From positions 1-12,731 of the forward strand of contig JBBQSF010000091.1 in the NCBI GenBank assembly GCA_038214085.1: DNA of 12,731 bases, read 5' to 3'. Positions 5,536 through 11,484 of the stretch are shown piece after piece. The DNA is from JBBQSF01 sp038214085 (GTDB lineage: Bacteria; Bacteroidota; Bacteroidia; Bacteroidales; CG2-30-32-10). Positions within the stretch are counted from its first letter, which is position 1; every line of letters starts with the position of its first letter. The notes below the pieces were generated by a model that was not told the DNA's origin, did not search any database, and saw only the letters and a list, made by a program, of their open reading frames with translations. Made by a program: the position numbers and the translations under genes.

Positions 5536-8271
5536 ATGATACAGAAATATTGTCTGCTTTTATTGCTAATGTTATCAAGTGTTTCTGGATATTCACAGAC
5601 ATTAAATCTTCCGCAACGCCCCGCAAACGCTTTAAATGGCACTCAATTCGTTAGTCTGGTAACTTCAATGAGCCTGACAGACAGAGAAAATGAAATATTT
5701 TCGCAGGTTATGAGCGGAAATATCCCTGATTTTATGCGTACATTAAAACCAGTAAGCATTACCCAAACGATAAATAGTGTTTCGAACAATGTTACTTTTT
5801 ATGTAATTCCAGATTACATTGCAATTGGTTGCGACAGCAATTATTTTTTATGCCCGATGACTCCCCTACTGGCTCAAAAAATATGCGATTATACGAGCTG
5901 CACCATGCCAACACGTAAAATGGTGAATTCAATCTGGTCTGCTGCAACAGTAAAACTTTCACCTTCTACCATACCTCCAAGTGCTCAAATGACAACCGTA
6001 CCTATATTTGATCAGCACAACACCACTGTTTGGGGTCAGCGAAGTGCTGTTATTGGTGCACATCCATTAGGTGAACTGGTTGGTGGAGATAAAAAAGATG
6101 TTGTTATTTCCAATATCATTTATGGAAACCCATCTCCTGGAAAAGTTGTTATTTATGGTTGGCACTATACCAGTGGAACTGCCATTCAGCCTTTGTTTGC
6201 AGGTCACGAAGAAACCTATGCCGATTACAGTCACGGTATCCGGCTGGTTAAAATGAATTGCACTTTAAATGGAGTCGCCACAACTATAAATAATATCCTA
6301 ACATCATCGGTTCTTAACACATTGCTCAGCGATGAAGGAGTTATTGCGGTTCCCCGTTATCCTGTTGCTGTTGCACAAGCAGTAGTGCCAAAATCATTTT
6401 GCGTTTTAAATAATGGTAGCGGAAGTATAAGAATCAAGATAAAAGATTATTCTGAAAATAGCGGCTGTATTGTGATGCATAGCACTGATGGAATTAATTT
6501 TACTCAGATACCTGGTTTGCAGAATGACACTAATATTTTAATTTCAAATCTCACAAATGAAATTATTCATTATTTTAAAATTGCAGGAGTAAACAATTTC
6601 GATACATCAAATTATTCAGAAGTACTTGCTGCTGTTCCTTCTTCTTTTTCAACTCGCGTATTAATTGTTAATGGTTTCGACAGAAATACAAGCGGAAACA
6701 CTTTTGATTTTATCATACAGCATGGTAAATCTGTTTTAGCTTGCGGGTATCTCTTTAATTCTTCTACCAATGATGCATTTACAGACAATCTGCTGCATCT
6801 AAATCAATTTTCAATAGTTGACTACATTTCAGGCGAAGAAAGCACAATTGACGAGACTTTTAGCAGTACTGAACAAACTCAAATATCTAATTATCTGAAT
6901 CAAGGTGGAAAATTATTTGTGAATGGATCCGAAATAGCTTGGGATCTTGACAATAAAGGAAGCGCATCTGATAAAAATTTCATAAACAATTATCTGAAGA
7001 CTCAATATGTGAATGATGCACCAAACGGGCAATCTGCAATATTTTACGGTTGTACGCCAATGGCAACACAAATGTTCAATACAATTTCTCCATTTAATTT
7101 TGACAACGGGACACATGGCACTTATAATGTTAAATATCCTGATGTTGTAGGCGGTGTAAATGGTGGCTTAAACTCTTTTTATTACACCGGGCTGCCGACA
7201 AATTATGCAGGAGTGATCTATTCAGGTTTATTTCCTTCAGGGAGTGTTCCCGGAAAATTAGTTTATCTGGGCTTTCCCTTTGAAACCATTTATCCTGAAT
7301 TGACACGAAAAAACCTGATGCAAAAAGTTCTTGAGTATTTCGAACCTTTGCAAATACCATCAATTACAGCTTCCGGAAATCTTGAATTTTGCGAAAATGA
7401 TTCGGTAACATTAAGTACAGCGCAGGATTTTGAATTCTCTTATCAATGGAAAAAGAATGGAAATTTTTTAATTGGCGATACTTTAGCTTATCTAAAAGTA
7501 TCTCAATCCGGTTTGTATGAAGTTTTATTGACTCACAATTCGCAGCAAGCAACTTCTTCTGCTATGCAGGTAATTGTAAAACAAAACCCAGTTGCATCCA
7601 TTTCCACCATATATCCAGAAACATTCTGTCAGGGCGACAGCGCAGTATTGATAAGCACTTCAGGAAGTAATTATTCATGGCAATGGTATCAAAATTCAGT
7701 ACAAATAAATGGCGCAAACATTAACGAATATGCTGCATTGGAAACTGGAATTTTTTCAGTGTTGGTAGCTCTCAATGGATGTTCAACTTCTGATAGTATT
7801 TATATTACAGTAAATCCGATTCCTACTATACCTGTAATAACCCAGAACGGACAATTGCTCTCTACCGCAATTGCTTCATCCTATCAATGGTGCAACGGCG
7901 CAGGTGCTATTAGTGGAGAGACGCTACAGAGCTTCCAACCCCTTCAAAACGGAATTTATTATGTTATTGTTTCTAATTCATTTGGATGCACAGCACAATC
8001 GCAGGGATTTAATTATGTGTTAACCTCAGAAAACGAAATTAATTCTGGGGAAAACGAAATTTTAATCAGTAACAGCATAGTTTCTGTAAGTTCAAAACAG
8101 CAGGGATATTATGAAATTTCTGATATTTCAGGAAGGAGAATTAAATCCGGTAGGTTTCCACAAGGTAAATCCTTTCTTAATTTAGAAGGTTTTGAATCAG
8201 GAATATATTTATTAAGAATACTTTCTGGCAATAAGGCCGAAACATTTAAAATTGCAATTTACTCGAATTAG
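5536..8271 (+). CDS. Secreted multidomain protein: uncharacterised N-terminal domain, Fn3-like, GATase-like, Ig-like domains, degenerate T9SS tail
   Basis: A 911-residue mosaic. Residues 1-20 are a signal peptide ending GYSQ. Residues about 25-280 form a domain I recognise from secreted proteins of unknown function. It has DYIAIGCD (93-100), CTMPTRKMV (122-130), GDKKDVVIS (184-192), KVVIYGWH (203-210), IQPLFAGHE (217-225) and YADYSHGIRLV (228-238). Residues about 283-367 look Fn3-like. Residues about 373-605 resemble the GATase-like module next to golvesin-type domains in Bacteroidota 'xanthan lyase-like' proteins, with RVLIVNGFDR, SGEESTIDETFS (432-443), NGSEIAWDLD (463-472) and KLVYLGFPFETI (574-585). 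Then come Ig-like segments at about 606-683 and 684-762, and a shorter third to about 830, each with a QWxxN/QWC core. The end (SDISGRRIKSG, GFESGIYLLRI, FKIAIYSN) is a T9SS-like tail lacking the usual YPNP opening. Cell-wall or polysaccharide action is plausible but unproven. Confidence 0.82.
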   Translation: MIQKYCLLLLLMLSSVSGYSQTLNLPQRPANALNGTQFVSLVTSMSLTDRENEIFSQVMSGNIPDFMRTLKPVSITQTINSVSNNVTFYVIPDYIAIGCDSNYFLCPMTPLLAQKICDYTSCTMPTRKMVNSIWSAATVKLSPSTIPPSAQMTTVPIFDQHNTTVWGQRSAVIGAHPLGELVGGDKKDVVISNIIYGNPSPGKVVIYGWHYTSGTAIQPLFAGHEETYADYSHGIRLVKMNCTLNGVATTINNILTSSVLNTLLSDEGVIAVPRYPVAVAQAVVPKSFCVLNNGSGSIRIKIKDYSENSGCIVMHSTDGINFTQIPGLQNDTNILISNLTNEIIHYFKIAGVNNFDTSNYSEVLAAVPSSFSTRVLIVNGFDRNTSGNTFDFIIQHGKSVLACGYLFNSSTNDAFTDNLLHLNQFSIVDYISGEESTIDETFSSTEQTQISNYLNQGGKLFVNGSEIAWDLDNKGSASDKNFINNYLKTQYVNDAPNGQSAIFYGCTPMATQMFNTISPFNFDNGTHGTYNVKYPDVVGGVNGGLNSFYYTGLPTNYAGVIYSGLFPSGSVPGKLVYLGFPFETIYPELTRKNLMQKVLEYFEPLQIPSITASGNLEFCENDSVTLSTAQDFEFSYQWKKNGNFLIGDTLAYLKVSQSGLYEVLLTHNSQQATSSAMQVIVKQNPVASISTIYPETFCQGDSAVLISTSGSNYSWQWYQNSVQINGANINEYAALETGIFSVLVALNGCSTSDSIYITVNPIPTIPVITQNGQLLSTAIASSYQWCNGAGAISGETLQSFQPLQNGIYYVIVSNSFGCTAQSQGFNYVLTSENEINSGENEILISNSIVSVSSKQQGYYEISDISGRRIKSGRFPQGKSFLNLEGFESGIYLLRILSGNKAETFKIAIYSN

Positions 8272-8277
8272 CAATAA

Positions 8278-9258
8278 TCACTGGGTCTTCTTCATTTTTT
8301 CCTTCACCAAAAAATATTTCGAAAACTTTGAATCAGAAAATCCTTTTGTAAATTTTACCAAACCAAGAATTATCAGAAATGAAAAGACCACCCTGGCAAT
8401 GATAATGCCTGTGTAATGTCCGCCAAGTGCAATCATAAGGATGCTGTCCTCAATAACACTGTGGCAAAGCCCCATAAGTGCAAGGCAATAAAAGATATCT
8501 CGCTTGCTCACACTTTTATTCTTCGATTCATTGATAATGAGCACCGCACCATAAACCACACCTAACGTTAACCCAACCATTGCAATGGTTGTAACTTCCG
8601 GTCCAATTCCCATAAGCCTCAATACGGGGCTTAATCCGCGAGTTATCCAATCAATAACACCAAGAATTTTCAGCAATCGTATCAGAAGTAACAACGAAAA
8701 AATAAATAACAATATCACAGCATAGTTTTTCAGTTCGCCCAATGCCCAAGCCTGAATTGAAGTATCAATAACCGCATGTCGTTCCCAGGTAATAACCGAA
8801 GGTTGCTGTAAAACATCAAACCCATTGTAAACCAGATTTAGGATTAGGCCCATAATAAAAGCAAAACCAAAGCGGATGATAAACATTGAAATCAGCTTCA
8901 CACCTGCTTTGCGGGCCACCTGCAGTTCAATTGGAAAGGTATGAGCCACCAGCATCATCAGGCACAAAATAGTGGTTTGGGCAACTGTTAAATGAAAGTA
9001 AGGCGCCAGATTCAGATATGCCATGATTCCGCCGAATAAATTGGTAATCATTCCAGTGCCCCACACAAGACCCATTTCGCCGGGTAATCCCACCAATTTC
9101 ATAAAAGGCGCTAGTGCTATTCCAATATATTCAATGGCTCCGGTTTCTTGTAGAAGTTTTACTACAATAGAAACGGGAATCATGATGCGAAACATCACAA
9201 TGGATGTTTTCACTGTATCGCGGAAAACTTCTTTAAAAAACGATATCAACCTTTGCAA
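8278..9258 (-). CDS. Gate-domain (nucleoside recognition / SpmA-SpmB-like) membrane protein with two repeats
   Basis: A 326-residue polytopic membrane protein of the Gate/nucleoside-recognition superfamily, related to spore maturation proteins SpmA/SpmB and YjiG/YjiH. It contains two parallel repeats. Residues about 40-119 have GAIEYIGIALAPFMKLVGLP and later AHTFPIE (105-111). Residues about 200-281 have GVIDWITRGLSPVLRLMGIG and later CHSVIED (265-271). The shared His and Glu positions suggest a transport or binding site in each half. The transported solute is unknown, and spores are not expected in this phylum. No ATG exists near the N-terminus: an in-frame TAA lies two codons upstream, and the first usable starts are TTG at 9258 or 9249. 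The next Met residues (22 and 26) fall inside the first hydrophobic region, so TTG at 9258 is preferred. It converges on the 911-residue gene with 6 bp between stops. Confidence 0.82.
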   Translation of the reverse strand: MQRLISFFKEVFRDTVKTSIVMFRIMIPVSIVVKLLQETGAIEYIGIALAPFMKLVGLPGEMGLVWGTGMITNLFGGIMAYLNLAPYFHLTVAQTTILCLMMLVAHTFPIELQVARKAGVKLISMFIIRFGFAFIMGLILNLVYNGFDVLQQPSVITWERHAVIDTSIQAWALGELKNYAVILLFIFSLLLLIRLLKILGVIDWITRGLSPVLRLMGIGPEVTTIAMVGLTLGVVYGAVLIINESKNKSVSKRDIFYCLALMGLCHSVIEDSILMIALGGHYTGIIIARVVFSFLIILGLVKFTKGFSDSKFSKYFLVKEKMKKTQ

Positions 9259-9273
9259 TTTTTATTTTTTTGG

Positions 9274-9281
9274 CAAATTTA
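9274..9281 (-). promoter_or_regulatory. -7 promoter element for the Gate-domain protein
   Basis: On the minus strand this reads TAAATTTG, an exact TAnnTTTG match, ending 15 bp before the proposed TTG start at 9258. With transcription starting a few bases downstream, the leader would be only about 10 nt. The position therefore supports a start near 9258 or 9249 rather than one further upstream. Confidence 0.45.
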
Positions 9282-9495
9282 TAGTAATATCAATCAGAAA
9301 AAAAAATAAAAAAAATCAATATTTTTTTAATGTACATTTTTAGATATTTCATCTATATTTTTCTTTGCTATATTCTAAAAACCTTTCAGAATATGTTTTT
9401 TTTCGCTATCGTCTACGTAAAAACCCCTATTGACAAAGGTTTTAATTAGTAGTAAATTTACAATCAGAAATTAATAAAATGGTTAAATTAATATT
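9282..9495. other. AT-rich divergent intergenic region with poly-A/poly-T tracts
   Basis: This is the largest non-coding stretch in the window, between the Gate-protein and thioredoxin-like genes. It holds A-tracts at about 9298-9315 and T-tracts around 9322-9328 and 9395-9403, but no credible ORF. A 9-bp inverted repeat lies in the half next to the thioredoxin-like gene: AAAACCTTT at 9378-9386 and AAAGGTTTT at 9435-9443, 48 bp apart. I see no tRNA-like or recognisable riboswitch fold. The A/T tracts suggest curved DNA, and the region probably carries promoters for both flanking genes. Confidence 0.5.
9430..9460 (+). promoter_or_regulatory. Probable promoter of the thioredoxin-like operon
   Basis: TTG at 9430-9432 (part of TTGACA) is separated by 20 bp from TAAATTTA at 9453-9460, a one-mismatch version of TAnnTTTG. 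The spacing suits a Bacteroidota -33/-7 pair. The leader to the ATG at 9496 would be about 30 nt. The right arm of the inverted repeat (9435-9443) falls inside the spacer, so it could act as an operator. Confidence 0.4.
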
Positions 9496-9813
9496 ATGGA
9501 CACTAATACATCTATAGATATAAGCAAGTATAAATTTACAGTTCGTGAAGGTATTTCAATCGTGAATTTTTATACCGATTGGTCATTTTATTCTAAAATC
9601 CAAAAACTTATTTTAAAAAAATTAGGTCAGGATCAGGATTTGAAATTCAAAATATTTAATGTCAATTGTGATCGAAACAAAGCATTAACAGAAAAATTTG
9701 AAATAAATTATTTTCCAACAGTTCTTATATTTAAGAATGGGTCAATAGTTAACCAATTTAATGGATTGCAAGATATTTGCACTTTAGAATCAATGCTTAA
9801 AAAAATCGCTTAA
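9496..9813 (+). CDS. Thioredoxin-fold protein lacking the CxxC active site
   Basis: A 105-residue cytoplasmic protein with no signal peptide and the length of a classical thioredoxin. The fold signature is readable: a first strand ISIVNFYTDW (20-29), FKIFNVNCDRN (51-61) matching the usual VNVDxN strand, FEINYFPTVLIFKNG (68-82) with the cis-proline Pro74, and NQFNGL (86-91). Where thioredoxins read WCGPC this protein has WSFYS (29-33), so both redox cysteines are gone. The remaining Cys58 and Cys95 are not at active-site positions. It should be unable to do dithiol-disulfide exchange and may serve as a binding, chaperone-like or scaffold protein. The reading frame is intact with a strong fold pattern, so decay is not obvious. 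It is followed after 2 nt by a small membrane protein, almost certainly in the same operon. Confidence 0.82.
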   Translation: MDTNTSIDISKYKFTVREGISIVNFYTDWSFYSKIQKLILKKLGQDQDLKFKIFNVNCDRNKALTEKFEINYFPTVLIFKNGSIVNQFNGLQDICTLESMLKKIA

Positions 9814-9815
9814 TT

Positions 9816-10043
9816 ATGGAAGTCATTCTTACAAAAAGAAAAAAGATCAGAATATTGAAAAAAATTAAGCTCAAAATAACTAAAATAGCTTTATTGACTA
9901 CTGTTATTGGAGGACTGCTTGGTTTTTTGTTTTTCGTACTTATTAATTTTGCCACGGATATTTCAACAACAGAAATTAATCCTTTATTTACAACATCTTA
10001 TGGAATGCTTTTAGGAGCGTTTATGAGCATTCGTCGCAGTTGA
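9816..10043 (+). CDS. Small membrane protein resembling DUF6132, without the family cysteines
   Basis: A 75-residue protein with a very basic N-terminus (KRKKIRILKKIKLKITK, 7-23), a long hydrophobic helix (about 24-46, IALLTTVIGGLLGFLFFVLI) and a second short one (about 58-71, TTSYGMLLGAFMSI). The NPLFTTSYGMLLGAF stretch (55-69) resembles the NPxxSTxYGAxxG end of small DUF6132-type proteins, which are often found beside thioredoxins and rhodaneses in Bacteroidota. As I remember them, those proteins carry a GCxxGxC segment between the helices. Here the corresponding stretch NFATDIST (44-51) has no cysteine. The family link rests on memory of the pattern, not on a search. It starts 2 nt after the thioredoxin-like stop, and its TGA directly abuts the stop of the convergent MATE gene. 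It is probably an inner-membrane partner of the thioredoxin-like protein; function unknown. Confidence 0.65.
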   Translation: MEVILTKRKKIRILKKIKLKITKIALLTTVIGGLLGFLFFVLINFATDISTTEINPLFTTSYGMLLGAFMSIRRS

Positions 10044-11375
10044 TCAGATTTTTTTATATTTCCATTTACCGCTTCTAAGGTATATAAAAGACATTACTCC
10101 CATACAGAAAAAATAAAATGCTTCGGTAAACCAAACTCCTGCAATTGCTGTTTTAAAAACAACAGCTAACAGATATGCCATTGCAAGATACATAGTAAGA
10201 GTTACAAAGTCAATCAATAAGGTAATTCTCGTGTTACCTGTTCCCGATACGCCGCTGAACATAATTAGGCTAACAGAGAACATAACCAATGCTATACAAA
10301 TTACATACAGCACAGGAATAGTGTCGTTAATTAATGTGATATCACTTGTATATATTGAAATTATCTGGCGAGGAATTAACAAATTTGCGGCAATCATTAA
10401 CAAGGTTAACACAAAACTCATTGTAACAATTTTTTTTATCAGCGGAATCACCTGTTCCTGCTCTTCATTACCAATAAGATTGCTTACAAGAGAACTTGTT
10501 GTTTGCGTGAATCCTATAATTGGAATCATGAGCAAAATATATATGCTGCGTGCAATATTTGAAACAGCCAGATCATGTTCGCCCATTTGTTCAATAATCA
10601 TAAAAAAAATAAACCATGAAGAAAAAGATATCATGTGCTGTAGCATTATGGGGCCGGAAATATTAAATATTTTTCTCGTCAGCACCCAGTCTGTTTTCCT
10701 GAATCGAAAAATACCGTAAGAATCCCTATTCTTTTTTGTGAAAATAACAATGAAATAAAAAATTGTTGCTGTTGCTTCAGCAATACTGGAAGCTATTCCA
10801 GCACCTGCTACACCCATTTCAGGAAATCCCCATTTGCCGAAAATCAGCACATAGTCGAGCACAAAATTTACCACAGCCATAATAAGCGTTGCAATTGAAA
10901 TATAACGTGTACGAACAGTGCCAACAAAAAAAGCACTGAAACCTATATTCAGAAATCCGAAAAAGATTCCCCATTTCCGGTATTTTAAAAATTCGCAGGT
11001 GGCATTGTAAACTGCCTCTGAACGTATGAATGATTTCAAAAACTGAGAAGCATACAACCATAATATCACGAACATTACTACCGACATTGCCAAAAGGATT
11101 AGAGTATTATGATCGGAGATGGTTCCTATTTCGCGGTAATTTTTTTCGCCGTTTCTTCTTCCAATAATAATTTGAGAACCAATTCCAAAGCCCTGCCCTA
11201 CCATTACCAAAGCCAGATACAACAGGCCGCCCAATGCAGAAGCTCCAAGTGCAACTTCTCCAACACGCCCCAGAAATGCTGTATCAAGAGTTATCATGAT
11301 ACTTTGTGCCATTAATCCAAGTATAATCGGAAAGGTAATTTTCCAGATCTGACGATATGAATAGGAAGATTTCAT
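10044..11375 (-). CDS. MATE-family efflux transporter (NorM-like)
   Basis: A 443-residue inner-membrane protein with about twelve hydrophobic helices and length typical of the family. MATE hallmarks are visible. The N-terminus has WKITFPIILGLMAQSIMITL, then DTAFLGRVGEVALGASALGG (31-50) in the first two helices. VNFVLDYVLIFGKWGFPEMGVAGAGIASSIAE lies near 169-200. The second half repeats this plan and contains GVSGTGNTR. MATE proteins export cationic drugs, dyes or metabolites using Na+ or H+ gradients; neither the substrate nor the coupling ion can be read here. The ATG at 11375 lies 22 bp after a TAATTTTG promoter element. The gene is downstream of, and codirectional with, the RlmI-like gene across a 109-bp gap, but the promoter suggests independent transcription. 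Its TGA abuts the convergent small-membrane-protein stop with no spacer. Confidence 0.92.
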   Translation of the reverse strand: MKSSYSYRQIWKITFPIILGLMAQSIMITLDTAFLGRVGEVALGASALGGLLYLALVMVGQGFGIGSQIIIGRRNGEKNYREIGTISDHNTLILLAMSVVMFVILWLYASQFLKSFIRSEAVYNATCEFLKYRKWGIFFGFLNIGFSAFFVGTVRTRYISIATLIMAVVNFVLDYVLIFGKWGFPEMGVAGAGIASSIAEATATIFYFIVIFTKKNRDSYGIFRFRKTDWVLTRKIFNISGPIMLQHMISFSSWFIFFMIIEQMGEHDLAVSNIARSIYILLMIPIIGFTQTTSSLVSNLIGNEEQEQVIPLIKKIVTMSFVLTLLMIAANLLIPRQIISIYTSDITLINDTIPVLYVICIALVMFSVSLIMFSGVSGTGNTRITLLIDFVTLTMYLAMAYLLAVVFKTAIAGVWFTEAFYFFCMGVMSFIYLRSGKWKYKKI

Positions 11376-11397
11376 AATTCTTGATTTTCTGACACAA

Positions 11398-11422
11398 CAA
11401 AATTACTCAAATAATTTTTGAG
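11398..11422 (-). promoter_or_regulatory. MATE promoter -7 element with adjacent dyad (possible operator)
   Basis: Minus-strand TAATTTTG (11398-11405) fits TAnnTTTG. Directly upstream, within the promoter spacer, is a perfect 6-bp inverted repeat with a 5-bp centre: CTCAAA (11406-11411) and TTTGAG (11417-11422). The placement would let a dimeric repressor block RNA polymerase. Drug exporters are often repressor-controlled, but no regulator gene is adjacent. The dyad is AT-rich and could be chance. Confidence 0.35.
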
Positions 11423-11484
11423 AAATTGTTGTAATAAAAACGGTTTTACTTTAATTCAGGAATTCTAATTTGATTTGGAATAGC

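Noticed and set aside
6913..7552. Three short minus-strand open frames inside the 911-residue gene
   Set aside because: They are antisense to recognisable GATase-like and Ig-like motifs, have no start-site signals, and resemble no family.
9298..9330. A/T tracts as part of a replication origin or attachment site
   Set aside because: No DnaA-box cluster, direct repeats, integrase or tRNA end is present; the tracts fit an ordinary AT-rich divergent promoter region.
9023..9343. 106-codon open frame on the plus strand across the start of the Gate gene
   Set aside because: Most of it is antisense to strongly coding Gate-domain sequence and the rest runs through poly-A intergenic DNA. It has no family motif and no promoter.
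10231..10719. 162-codon open frame on the plus strand inside the MATE gene
   Set aside because: It is antisense to conserved MATE transmembrane helices; its hydrophobic look is a by-product of the opposing codons.
11430..11484. Possible terminator after the RlmI-like gene (AAAAC/GTTTT near 11440, GAATTC palindrome near 11460)
   Set aside because: The arms are AT-only or only 5-6 bp with essentially no loop, and no T-run follows on the minus strand, so a stable intrinsic terminator is not supported.
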